From: Bacillota bacterium
GTDB taxonomy: Bacteria > Bacillota > Clostridia > Christensenellales > Aristaeellaceae
Direction: 5' to 3'
NCBI GenBank assembly: GCA_023458835.1
Contig: JAEWWY010000262.1
Span: 1-12,726 of the forward strand
Length of the DNA stretch: 12,726 nucleotides
A model generated the notes under the pieces. That model made no database searches and was not told where the DNA came from. It saw nothing but the letters and a program-made list of their open reading frames with translations. Position numbers and translations under genes: made by a program. Below are positions 1-6,329 of the stretch, piece after piece (position 1 is the first letter of the stretch; each line of letters starts with the position of its first letter).

Positions 1-25
1 GTCCAGGGGACAGCGTCCCCTGGAC
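1..25. repeat. Perfect 11 bp inverted repeat, hairpin after the solute-binding protein gene
   Basis: GTCCAGGGGAC, a 3 nt loop (AGC), then GTCCCCTGGAC forms a perfect 11 bp stem. It begins about 8 nt beyond the stop codon of the minus-strand solute-binding protein gene. It could be an intrinsic terminator, an mRNA-stabilising hairpin between the binding-protein gene and downstream permease genes, or one copy of a dispersed palindromic repeat. Any T-run on the minus strand would lie outside the window, so the choice cannot be made here. Confidence 0.6.
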
Positions 26-33
26 TCAGCGTG

Positions 34-1236
34 TCACCTGACCAACTCCGCGTCGATGAGAGCGGCGGTATCGGTGAGCGATTGCCGGATATCGGCGCCT
101 TCCAGGAAGATCATGTTCATGGCGTCGCTCCAGTGCTGGCCCACGGTGGAGGCCTGGGGCGTGGGGATGCGGCTTTGCGCGGATTCCAACTGCTTCATGT
201 AGACGCTCCACTTGGGATCGGCCTGCACCTGCTCGGACTCCACGCAGGACTTGAGGGTGGGGATGACGCCCACGGTGAGAAGCTTCAATTGCACTTCCTG
301 GGTGAGCATGAACTTTGTAAATTCCCAGGCGGCCTCTTGCTTCTGGCTGCCGCTGAAGAGCACGATGTTTTCACCGCCCACCACGGAAGCGCTGCGCCCT
401 TCATAGGTGGGGATGGGGGCGGGAAGAATCTTGTTTTCAGAATTGAAGGGATACCAGGGCCCTTCAAAGAACATGGCGTACTGGCTGTTGATGCCATCCC
501 AGGCATCGGGGGTTCCGTCGACGTCCCGGATGGTGAAGACACCCTGATCATGCAGCTCCGTAAGCTTTGCAACTGCCTTCACGCTCTGCTCGCTGTCCAG
601 GTAGCCGGAGGCCTTGGTGAAACCCTCGTCCGTAAGGACGCCGCCAAAGAGCCAGAAGTAGGGGTACATATCCCAGTCGCCCACGCCGGAAACGTTGAGG
701 GTGGGGGTGCCGGGCTTCTTTTCCAGGCTGGCGGCAATAAACGCCTCCATGGTGGCGGGGGGCTCCGTGAAGCCCAGCTCGGCCATGATGCTCATGTTCA
801 TGACGGCAGCCTTGCAGTTGGTGTTCAGGGGCAGGCCATAGTACTGGCCGTCATACAGGCTGGTGGACAGGGGGCCTTCCAGCACGGCATCCTTCAATTC
901 CGCAAAGCCCGGCATATTGTCAAGGGGTACGATGCCGCCCAGCTTGGCGTAGGCGCTGGTTTGAACGATGTCCACCCGGGCCACGTCCGGCACGTTGCCG
1001 GTGCCGAAGGCGGCTACCAGCATTTGGTTGAACTGGCCGCCATCCTGGCGGACGGCCTCGACCTGGATATTGGGATGGGCGGCTTCAAACATGGGCAGGA
1101 TCTCCTGCTCCAGGATAGGCGTTTCCGCATCGCCATAAGTGTGCCAGAAGACGATCTTCGTCTTTTCTTCCGCCAGCGCGGAGGCGAAGGCTATGACCAT
1201 GGCCAGGACCAGCAGCAGACTGACAAGTTTTTTCAT
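34..1236 (-). CDS. Sugar ABC transporter extracellular solute-binding protein (family 1)
   Basis: This 400-residue protein looks like the extracellular binding component of a CUT1-type carbohydrate ABC importer. The N-terminus has a signal peptide: MKK, a hydrophobic core to about residue 18, and an ALA cleavage site near residue 22. The IVFWHTYGD stretch at about residues 28-36 is typical of the first strand of family 1 binding proteins, and the length fits. No cysteine follows the hydrophobic core, so the usual Gram-positive lipoprotein anchor is absent. The start has an AAAGGAG site 7 nt upstream. The gene begins 14 bp after the GH66 gene, so the two are surely co-transcribed. Permease and ATPase genes are not in the window and may follow beyond position 1. 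The substrate is inferred from the neighbour to be isomalto-oligosaccharides or a related alpha-glucan; residues alone do not show this. Confidence 0.9.
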   Translation of the reverse strand: MKKLVSLLLVLAMVIAFASALAEEKTKIVFWHTYGDAETPILEQEILPMFEAAHPNIQVEAVRQDGGQFNQMLVAAFGTGNVPDVARVDIVQTSAYAKLGGIVPLDNMPGFAELKDAVLEGPLSTSLYDGQYYGLPLNTNCKAAVMNMSIMAELGFTEPPATMEAFIAASLEKKPGTPTLNVSGVGDWDMYPYFWLFGGVLTDEGFTKASGYLDSEQSVKAVAKLTELHDQGVFTIRDVDGTPDAWDGINSQYAMFFEGPWYPFNSENKILPAPIPTYEGRSASVVGGENIVLFSGSQKQEAAWEFTKFMLTQEVQLKLLTVGVIPTLKSCVESEQVQADPKWSVYMKQLESAQSRIPTPQASTVGQHWSDAMNMIFLEGADIRQSLTDTAALIDAELVR

Positions 1237-1250
1237 GGGGAATCTCCTTT

Positions 1251-3086
1251 CTATTGCTCATGCGCCTTTACACGCATAAATACCATGTTCCAGTAGGCAA
1301 GCGAGGGCACCGTGAAGGTAATATACCGGCCCTTTTCATCCAACCCCATTTCAAAGGCCAGTTCCAAAGGCGCAATGTCCTCGTCATCGGGGGAGGCGAT
1401 GTAAAGCGCTTGGACATCCGATTCCGTATGATAGCGTACCGGGATGGCGCCCAAGGGCGTGGGCTCGGGCTTTGTTTGGTTCTCGTCACGCCACAGGCTG
1501 TCCGTGCCGGTGAGGTTGATAAGGTGCAGCATTTCATAGCCGTCATCCGCCGTGGCGAAGGCCCACACCGCATCCCCCGTGCCGGTTGCAGACTTACGCA
1601 CGCCTGTGAGTGCAATGCTCCTTTCCACAGGCTTTGGCCCGCCCCGCAGAAGGTTTTCATAGGCGGTGATGAAGTCATACATCCGGCGGACCTTTGCCTG
1701 CAGCGCTTCCCCCATTTTCTTTGCGCTGTCGCCGGGAAAGTATTCGTTGGAAAGCATGTTATCGCCGTTGCCAAGCTCAATGCGGGCACCGCCGGAAGAG
1801 AATACCACCGCATCCATCAGCAGCACCGCGGCAGGGTTGAAATACTCTCCCGGCGCCTTGTAGTTGACGTAGCCGGCCACCACCAGGGATTTGCCGCCGC
1901 TTTCCCCGGCCGCGGAGAAGATTTCCCGCTGGAGGGCGCTGTAGGTGTCGTAGTGCTGGCCCCAGCGGTTTTTGTCCCAGGGCCAGAACTCGGCGTACAG
2001 CACATCCACGCGGCTTTTGTTCACCTTTTCAATGCCCTGCGCCCCCACGGGATTGAACACCAGGTGCTTATCGCCCAATGCTTCCTTGGCCCGGTTGAGG
2101 AAGATGGTATAGCCGTCCTTGACATAATGGACGGGACGGCCGTTTTCATCCATGCCAAGGGGATCTCCCTCCGGTGTCTGCATCCGGCCGTTCTCGCCGA
2201 TGGTATCCCCATGCCAGCCGTCAAAGCCCATTTTCCCGATGGCTTCCTTTTCGGCTTGAAAAATGTACTTTTGCCAGCCTTCATTCAGGATGTTGAAGAA
2301 TTGCAGGATGCCGGTGCTGCCCCGGCTTTCGCTCATGGTGCAGGCGAAATCCTGGCCGTTTGCCTTTACAAGGCGCCAGGCGGGATCAACGCCCGTACCG
2401 TCCCGCAGATAGGTTTTGTTGGCGCCGTAGATCATGTTGTAGTTCAGGTTTACCATGCCCTTCTCCCGGGCGGCGGCGATATACCTTGCGATCACGTCCC
2501 CCCAGATCCAGCGGCCGGACCAATCCTGCCATTTTTGCGCGTTCTTGCCCAGGGGGATATGGTGGCGGTACTGCCAATCGTAATACTGCAAACCATTGAT
2601 ATGGTACCTGGCAAGCGCCATGATCTTTTCTTCCGCCCGCGCATCCCGGGTAAAATCCCACAGATAGCCGTAGCGGGGGAATTTCACCCAGGTGGAGGAT
2701 ACATCCACCGCCACCTGGCCCCTATGGATGAAAGCGCCGCTTTCATCCAATAAGGACGCCTGAAGCAGATACCCTTTGTAGTCCGTTTCCGGCGGCTGCC
2801 AGTCAAAGGAGAACACCGTTTCACCCGCATCCAAAGCAAAGGGAAGGGACAGGGAGGGCGCTACGGTCTGGTCCAGGTGCCAGGCTGTGATCATAAGGGT
2901 TCCCGCTACCGCCCGGCCCGGCTTAAACGCGAGGCTGGCCCGCACCAACTCCCCGGGGGAATACCGGGCCTTGTCTGTATAAAAATCCGTAATGTGCACC
3001 GCCTCTTTCTCTGCCGCGCAAGCCATGGCTGCCGGGATCAGGAGCAGCCATAACGCCGCCGCAAGACAGATGCATTTCCTAACCAC
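1251..3086 (-). CDS. Secreted glycoside hydrolase family 66, dextranase-type
   Basis: GH66 enzymes cleave or cyclise alpha-1,6-glucan (dextran). Numbering from the GTG start (611 residues): signal peptide about 1-25, an N-terminal beta domain about 27-130, the catalytic barrel about 133-470, and a C-terminal beta domain about 490-611. Family hallmarks are FPRYGYLWDF, NGLQYYDWQYRHH, GFDGWHGDTIG, whose Asp294 would be the nucleophile, and VDVLYAEFWPW, whose Glu366 would be the acid/base. The 72-residue gap between them is close to that in characterised GH66 enzymes. The length leaves no room for the CBM35 insert of cyclodextran-forming enzymes, so endo-dextranase activity is more likely. I chose GTG at 3086 because GGAAGGG lies 7 nt upstream and it gives a compact signal peptide (MVRKCICLAAALWLLL...). 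An ATG at 3125 adds 13 residues but has a poorly placed ribosome site. A cysteine follows AMA near the cleavage site, so weak lipidation is possible. Confidence 0.9.
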   Translation of the reverse strand: MVRKCICLAAALWLLLIPAAMACAAEKEAVHITDFYTDKARYSPGELVRASLAFKPGRAVAGTLMITAWHLDQTVAPSLSLPFALDAGETVFSFDWQPPETDYKGYLLQASLLDESGAFIHRGQVAVDVSSTWVKFPRYGYLWDFTRDARAEEKIMALARYHINGLQYYDWQYRHHIPLGKNAQKWQDWSGRWIWGDVIARYIAAAREKGMVNLNYNMIYGANKTYLRDGTGVDPAWRLVKANGQDFACTMSESRGSTGILQFFNILNEGWQKYIFQAEKEAIGKMGFDGWHGDTIGENGRMQTPEGDPLGMDENGRPVHYVKDGYTIFLNRAKEALGDKHLVFNPVGAQGIEKVNKSRVDVLYAEFWPWDKNRWGQHYDTYSALQREIFSAAGESGGKSLVVAGYVNYKAPGEYFNPAAVLLMDAVVFSSGGARIELGNGDNMLSNEYFPGDSAKKMGEALQAKVRRMYDFITAYENLLRGGPKPVERSIALTGVRKSATGTGDAVWAFATADDGYEMLHLINLTGTDSLWRDENQTKPEPTPLGAIPVRYHTESDVQALYIASPDDEDIAPLELAFEMGLDEKGRYITFTVPSLAYWNMVFMRVKAHEQ

Positions 3087-3093
3087 GCCCCGT

Positions 3094-3100
3094 CCCTTCC
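3094..3100 (-). promoter_or_regulatory. Ribosome binding site deciding the GTG start of the GH66 gene
   Basis: GGAAGGG on the minus strand lies 7 nt before GTG at 3086. The in-frame ATGs at 3125 and 3113 lack a well-spaced purine-rich site. Confidence 0.6.
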
Positions 3101-3130
3101 ATCTGAAGCGCATGCTCCAGATCATGCCTT

Positions 3131-3146
3131 TGTTCTGCGCGTAACA
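3131..3146. promoter_or_regulatory. Probable LacI-family operator O1 (imperfect dyad)
   Basis: TGTTCTGCGCGTAACA is a near-palindrome with a central CG-containing core. It differs from the perfect dyad at 3196-3211 at only two positions. It lies about 12-27 nt downstream of the predicted GH66 start point, so a bound repressor would act as a roadblock. The two sites are 65 bp apart centre to centre, about six helical turns, which would allow looping. Confidence 0.7.
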
Positions 3147-3164
3147 AACAATTTACGTGAAAGA

Positions 3165-3193
3165 AATATAGCATAACCCATTGCTCATTGCAA
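3165..3193 (-). promoter_or_regulatory. Promoter of the GH66 / solute-binding protein operon
   Basis: On the minus strand, -35 TTGCAA (3188-3193), a 17 bp spacer and -10 TATATT (3165-3170) form a good sigma-A promoter. An extended TGC precedes the -10. The start point would be near 3158, giving a leader of about 70 nt. The promoter is enclosed by the two dyads at 3131-3146 and 3196-3211. Confidence 0.7.
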
Positions 3194-3195
3194 CA

Positions 3196-3211
3196 TGTTA
3201 TGCGCATAACA
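3196..3211. promoter_or_regulatory. Probable LacI-family operator O2 (perfect 16 bp palindrome)
   Basis: TGTTATGCGCATAACA is a perfect 16 bp palindrome with a central CG, the form typical of LacI-family operators. It ends 2 bp upstream of the -35 box of the GH66 promoter. The adjacent LacI-family gene is the obvious candidate to bind it. Confidence 0.75.
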
Positions 3212-3262
3212 AACAAAATATATAAGATTGAAATGTGCTGATTGTAGAATTGCACCAAAGCG

Positions 3263-4291
3263 TTATGCTTGGGTTAGATTGCGCACCGTCCCTCCCTTGA
3301 CCAGGCGTACGGGCAAGGTGATTTCCAAAGGCGGCTCCGCCTTCTTTTCCAGGATGTCCAGGAGCATCCTTACGGCATGCTCCGCCTTGCGGGCCACGCT
3401 TTGGTGGATGGTGGTGAGGCGGGGCCGCAATATATGGGCCAGCATGTTGTCGTCAAAGCCGGTGACGGAGATATCCCCGGGGACGTTTATGCCTTCGTCC
3501 ATCAGAAAGTTTACGGCCTCCGCCGCGTAGTAATCGGAGGTGAATACCCAGGCGGTGTCCTTTTTGCCCACGCGGGGAAGCATCTTTTGAAAATCCTCCC
3601 GGCGGAGCTTGCGGTCCTTGGAAATCTGAATGTAGGAATTCTCCCCCCAGGGGATGTTGTGGCGCGCAAGCGCCTGCCGGTGCCCGGCCAGGCGGTGGGC
3701 GTCCACACCGTAGAGCACCGGCTGGTCCCCCACGTAGGCAATGCGCCGGTGGCCGTTTTTGTAAAGGTGCCCGGCCATGAGCTGACCTCCCGCAAAATCA
3801 TCAAGGCCTACGTTGTTGTATGTTTCACCCTGGTCAAAATAGCAGTCGATGAATACCACGGGCCGCTGGGCGATCTTCATCAGCGCCCGGCACTGGTCTG
3901 CCTGCAGGCCCATGATGATAAGGCCTATGGTGTTCCAGGTCTGGGCGATGTGGTTGATCTCCTGGGCATTTTGGGCGGCGTAGAGCATGGTGAAAAAGTG
4001 GCGGGTGCGGATCTCGTTTTCCAGCGCGCCGATCAACTCGCTCACAAAGGGGTCCTGCAGCGCCAGCTTTTCCTCCCGGTTGGGGTAGTTGGTGATGACG
4101 CCGATGATCTCCGAATCGCCCTTGGCCAGCATTCTGGCGCCCATGTTGGGAATGTAATGGTACTCCTCCAGCTTCTGGCGGATGCGCTGGGCCATTTCCG
4201 GGGACATCTTGTTCAAATGCCCGTGGATGACGTTGGACACCGTGGCGGTGCTCACGTTCAGGCTTTCGGCGATTTCCTTGATGGTGATCAT
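3263..4291 (-). CDS. LacI-family transcriptional regulator
   Basis: This 342-residue protein has standard LacI-family architecture. The N-terminal helix-turn-helix is at residues 2-22, with TIKEIAESLNVSTATVSNVI. The hinge (YHYIPNMGARMLAKG, about 44-58) keeps the leucine that inserts into the operator minor groove. A periplasmic-binding-protein-like effector domain follows from about residue 62 and includes the family-typical GDISVTGFDDN. It lies directly upstream of the GH66 gene on the same strand, and two LacI-like dyads flank the GH66 promoter. It is therefore inferred to be the local repressor of the alpha-glucan genes, released by a dextran breakdown product. The ATG at 4291 has a modest GGGGGA ribosome site. 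No terminator is visible between this gene and GH66, so some read-through is possible. No copy of the dyad was found before the regulator itself. Confidence 0.93.
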   Translation of the reverse strand: MITIKEIAESLNVSTATVSNVIHGHLNKMSPEMAQRIRQKLEEYHYIPNMGARMLAKGDSEIIGVITNYPNREEKLALQDPFVSELIGALENEIRTRHFFTMLYAAQNAQEINHIAQTWNTIGLIIMGLQADQCRALMKIAQRPVVFIDCYFDQGETYNNVGLDDFAGGQLMAGHLYKNGHRRIAYVGDQPVLYGVDAHRLAGHRQALARHNIPWGENSYIQISKDRKLRREDFQKMLPRVGKKDTAWVFTSDYYAAEAVNFLMDEGINVPGDISVTGFDDNMLAHILRPRLTTIHQSVARKAEHAVRMLLDILEKKAEPPLEITLPVRLVKGGTVRNLTQA

Positions 4292-4484
4292 GCGTATCCC
4301 CCACGATAGAACATTTCCGGCCTATCATACCATACATGGAAGATAAATTATATATCGCGCTTTGGTTGAAAACATACCGGATCACGGGAGGGCTTGTTGT
4401 GACCGCATAAAGCAAAGGCGAAATTGCTGCTATCCCTACGCGTCGAGAGGGTTGAACGCAAGGCATGCTGCTTCAAATGAACGG

Positions 4485-4640
4485 TCCCGGCAGCACCTGC
4501 AAAAGGCGGCTGCCGTGGGGCTGGGCCGGAGAGGTAAACGTCTTTTCAAGTACCTGATCCGCAAAAAGGATTTGCCCGCCCGCTATAGTTTAGACTCTTT
4601 TGAGGATTATGGGCAGGCAAAAACATGGCTGGTGAAATGA
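4485..4640 (+). pseudogene. Possible C-terminal remnant of an unidentified gene
   Basis: A plus-strand reading frame ending TGA at 4638-4640 looks protein-like over its last 45-50 codons. It contains KRLFKYLIRKKDLPARYSL and ends in QAKTWLVK. Upstream of about 4485 the frame runs into sequence with no coding look and toward the lacI promoter, and no credible start with a ribosome site was found. It may be the tail of a decayed gene or a chance open frame. The ending faintly recalls the C-terminus of SpoIIAA/STAS-like small domains (acidic, then AxxWL), but that is too weak to name it. Confidence 0.25.
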
Positions 4641-4645
4641 AAACA

Positions 4646-4669
4646 CCCGCCGGACACACGTCCGGCGGG
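4646..4669 (-). terminator. Intrinsic terminator of the DUF3793-flavodoxin operon
   Basis: A perfect 10 bp GC-rich stem (CCCGCCGGAC / GTCCGGCGGG) with a 4 nt loop lies 13 bp beyond the stop of the last flavodoxin gene. On the minus strand it is followed by TGTTTTCATTTC, a U-rich tail. The plus-strand flank is not T-rich, so it works best for the minus-strand operon. Confidence 0.85.
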
Positions 4670-4682
4670 CTTGATGGATATT

Positions 4683-5111
4683 TTAGATTTTTGCAAACCG
4701 CTGCCCGAAGGCCTCACAGATTTTGATTCCCGCAGCGTCCGGGGCTTCGTTGAGCACCAGGCCGTCTTCAAACAGCGTGGCCCCGGCAAAGAGGATATGG
4801 TCCTGCCAATTGCGCATCCATTCCCCATCACCCCAGCCAAAGGAGCCGAACAGGCCGACCTTCTTGCCGGAAAGCAGGGGTCTCAATTCCAGAAAGAAGG
4901 GCTCGAACTCCCATTCCTCCAACAGCTCGCTGCTCATGGAGGGGCAGCCCAGCAGGATATTGTCATACGCGGCCACGGCGGCGGCAGTGATGTCGGATAC
5001 GGAAAATTCGTCCACATCTGCCCCCGCGTCCCGCAGGCCTTTTGCGATGGCATCCGCCATGGCATGTGTGTGGCCTGTGCCGCTCCAATAAGCGATCACC
5101 GTTTTGTTCAT
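4683..5111 (-). CDS. Flavodoxin, short-chain (paralog 1)
   Basis: Flavodoxins are small cytoplasmic FMN proteins that shuttle low-potential electrons and can replace ferredoxin when iron is scarce. This one has 142 residues, the short-chain length. The phosphate loop is WSGTGHTHAMA at residues 9-19, and the second FMN loop region is GSFGWGDGEWM at about 89-99, with aromatic residues that could stack on the flavin. The loop has His where the usual TGNT motif has Asn. The start is fixed by AAAGGAGGAA just upstream. It is the last gene of a three-gene operon and is about 60% identical by eye, without gaps, to the flavodoxin encoded 23 bp upstream, so the two arose by tandem duplication. A strong terminator follows. 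Confidence 0.93.
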   Translation of the reverse strand: MNKTVIAYWSGTGHTHAMADAIAKGLRDAGADVDEFSVSDITAAAVAAYDNILLGCPSMSSELLEEWEFEPFFLELRPLLSGKKVGLFGSFGWGDGEWMRNWQDHILFAGATLFEDGLVLNEAPDAAGIKICEAFGQRFAKI

Positions 5112-5134
5112 ATAGGTTCCTCCTTTATGCAGCC

Positions 5135-5566
5135 TTATCCCGCCTGCGCAAACCGCCTTCCGAATGCCTCGCAGGCCGCAAGGCCCTGTCCGTCAGGCGC
5201 TTCATTGATGATCAGCCCGGTTTCAAAGAGGGTGGCGCCGCCGCTTGTGACCTGTTCTTCCCACAGGCGCATCCATTCGCCGTCGCCCCAGCCGTAGGAG
5301 CCGAACAGCGCCACCCGCTTGCCGGCCAGCATAGGCTCGAGCTCCGCGAAGAAAGGCTCGAATTCACCCTCCTCCAATACCTCCGCGCCCATGGCCGGGC
5401 AGCCCAGCAGGATGTCCCCATAGGCCGACACCTGCTTTGCGTCCGTATCCGATACCTGAAGGACCTGAAGCTCCACGCCCGCATCCCGCACGCCCTTGGC
5501 GATGCTTTCCGCCATCGCCTCCGTATTGCCGGTACCGCTCCAGAACACCAGGACAGCCTTGTTCAT
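5135..5566 (-). CDS. Flavodoxin, short-chain (paralog 2)
   Basis: This 143-residue flavodoxin has a canonical phosphate loop, FWSGTGNTEAMAES at residues 8-21, and a second loop region GSYGWGDGEWM. It aligns end to end without gaps with the downstream paralog; GWGDGEWMR, EFEPFF and NEAPD are shared. Here the TGNT asparagine is kept, so this copy is closer to the family norm. An AAGGAGGG site precedes the ATG at good spacing. The gene lies 18 bp after the DUF3793 gene and 23 bp before the other flavodoxin. It is expected to carry electrons between a donor such as pyruvate:ferredoxin oxidoreductase and unknown acceptors; the acceptors cannot be read from this window. Confidence 0.93.
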   Translation of the reverse strand: MNKAVLVFWSGTGNTEAMAESIAKGVRDAGVELQVLQVSDTDAKQVSAYGDILLGCPAMGAEVLEEGEFEPFFAELEPMLAGKRVALFGSYGWGDGEWMRLWEEQVTSGGATLFETGLIINEAPDGQGLAACEAFGRRFAQAG

Positions 5567-5584
5567 TTTTTCACCCTCCTTGCT

Positions 5585-6145
5585 TTATATGGCGCAGGCA
5601 ATCTGATGGAGTGTCATGCCGCTTTTCAGGCCCTGCAAACAGGCAAAGCGGCAATAAGCATATTGGTCGAAAATCGCTTTGGCCTTCTCCACGTCGCCAT
5701 ATACCTTCCAGCATCCGCAAAATTTGCAGCCGGCTCCCTTATGCTGTACAAACCCCGCCACATCCTCCGGCGGATACCCCAGGAACAGGCCGATCTCATG
5801 GGGGAACGATTCATTTCCTTCCATGCGCCGCCCAAGCTGTTCCAGCAGTTCCTCCGTATCCTGCCCGCGATAGTGGAGCGAGGACAGCAGTGACCTGGAA
5901 AGGGGATGGGAAAGGCTTTCATTCAGCAGATCCATGCGGTACAGGTAGATCAGCGACGCATCCCACAGAGTGTGGAATACCTTTGCGGACAAACCCTTTT
6001 CCCGCAGCATATGAAGGGCGTCCCGCACCTTCTGCTCCCGGTCTGTAAAGGCGCTCCGCTTCAGGCAGAGCATATTCCCCGCCTTCATGCCCATCAGCGT
6101 AGGGGCGCAGTGGTAGGCCACCAAATGGTCCAAGCCGCCGGTCAT
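5585..6145 (-). CDS. DUF3793 family protein, flavodoxin-associated
   Basis: The protein (about 186 residues from this start) shows the DUF3793 signature near its N-terminus, YHCAPTLMGMKAGNMLCL, with the His-Cys-Ala-Pro-Thr-Leu core. A second cysteine-bearing segment (GCKFCGCWKVYGD) lies in the C-terminal half and could bind metal or a cofactor. No biochemical function is established for this family to my knowledge. It is the first gene of the operon with two flavodoxins, so a role in metal or redox homeostasis is inferred. The start is uncertain. ATG at 6145 has GAGG with 5 nt spacing and places the signature at the usual distance. ATGs at 6169 (8 residues longer) and 6229 (28 longer) have no good ribosome site, and 6229 lies almost against the operator. 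Confidence 0.8.
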   Translation of the reverse strand: MTGGLDHLVAYHCAPTLMGMKAGNMLCLKRSAFTDREQKVRDALHMLREKGLSAKVFHTLWDASLIYLYRMDLLNESLSHPLSRSLLSSLHYRGQDTEELLEQLGRRMEGNESFPHEIGLFLGYPPEDVAGFVQHKGAGCKFCGCWKVYGDVEKAKAIFDQYAYCRFACLQGLKSGMTLHQIACAI

Positions 6146-6231
6146 GTATCCCTCTTCGTGGTTATCCATGGCTAACTCTCGGTGAAAAAAATAATCCATT
6201 TGCCGGGCTGCCCATCCTCTGCAAGGCATTA

Positions 6232-6251
6232 TGGTTAGCTGTAGCTAACCA
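6232..6251. promoter_or_regulatory. Operator-like 20 bp dyad over the flavodoxin operon start point
   Basis: TGGTTAGCT-GT-AGCTAACCA is a perfect inverted repeat with 9 bp arms and a 2 bp centre. It begins at about the predicted start point and would block transcription if bound. The arms contain GGTTAG and CTAACC, as in DtxR/IdeR boxes. In those boxes one base separates the arms; here six do. A metal-responsive repressor is plausible, but the family is not proven. Confidence 0.65.
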
Positions 6252-6256
6252 CTTGC

Positions 6257-6285
6257 ATTTTATACAATCATTTGCCTTTTGTCAA
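6257..6285 (-). promoter_or_regulatory. Strong promoter of the DUF3793-flavodoxin operon
   Basis: On the minus strand, a consensus -35 TTGACA (6280-6285), a 17 bp spacer and -10 TAAAAT (6257-6262) predict a start near 6250. A perfect -35 next to an operator-like dyad is the usual layout of a strong, repressed promoter. Confidence 0.8.
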
Positions 6286-6291
6286 GTAGCT

Positions 6292-6315
6292 GGCGGCCCG
6301 GAAAACCGGGCCGCC
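6292..6315 (-). terminator. GC-rich hairpin after the ZIP transporter gene
   Basis: GGCGGCCCGG, a 4 nt loop, then CCGGGCCGCC forms a perfect 10 bp stem 14 bp beyond the stop codon of the ZIP gene. The minus-strand flank (AGCTACTTGAC) is not a U-run, so termination may be imperfect or factor-assisted. It separates the ZIP gene from the flavodoxin promoter. Confidence 0.6.
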
Positions 6316-6329
6316 GAAGGCAAATTTTC

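Larger units (their letters stand above)
4292..4682. other. 390 bp gene-poor region between the alpha-glucan and flavodoxin loci
   Basis: The lacI-proximal end (about 4292-4370) is AT-rich and should hold the lacI promoter. A TATAAT lies on the minus strand at 4347-4352, but no convincing -35 accompanies it. The middle shows no recognisable gene. The far end carries a possible coding remnant up to 4640 and the terminator of the flavodoxin operon at 4646-4669. No RNA gene was recognised. Confidence 0.5.

Noticed and set aside
31..2753. Long plus-strand open frames (over 400 codons) opposite the binding-protein and GH66 genes
   Set aside because: They are antisense shadows of well-supported genes in GC-rich DNA. 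Their translations show no family features and they have no ribosome sites.
3087..3125. GH66 start at ATG 3125 with 13 extra residues
   Set aside because: The ribosome site is poorly spaced, and the extra residues would put a charged stretch before an already complete signal peptide. GTG 3086 has GGAAGGG at 7 nt.
4370..4640. Small RNA or riboswitch in the gap after lacI
   Set aside because: No conserved aptamer core or tRNA-like fold could be recognised; the hairpin at its end belongs to the minus-strand flavodoxin operon.
5135..6048. Plus-strand frames across the flavodoxin and DUF3793 genes
   Set aside because: They run opposite convincing genes with strong ribosome sites and have no recognisable content.
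6232..6251. Firm assignment of the dyad as a DtxR/IdeR box
   Set aside because: Half-sites match but spacing does not, and no regulator of that family is encoded in the window.
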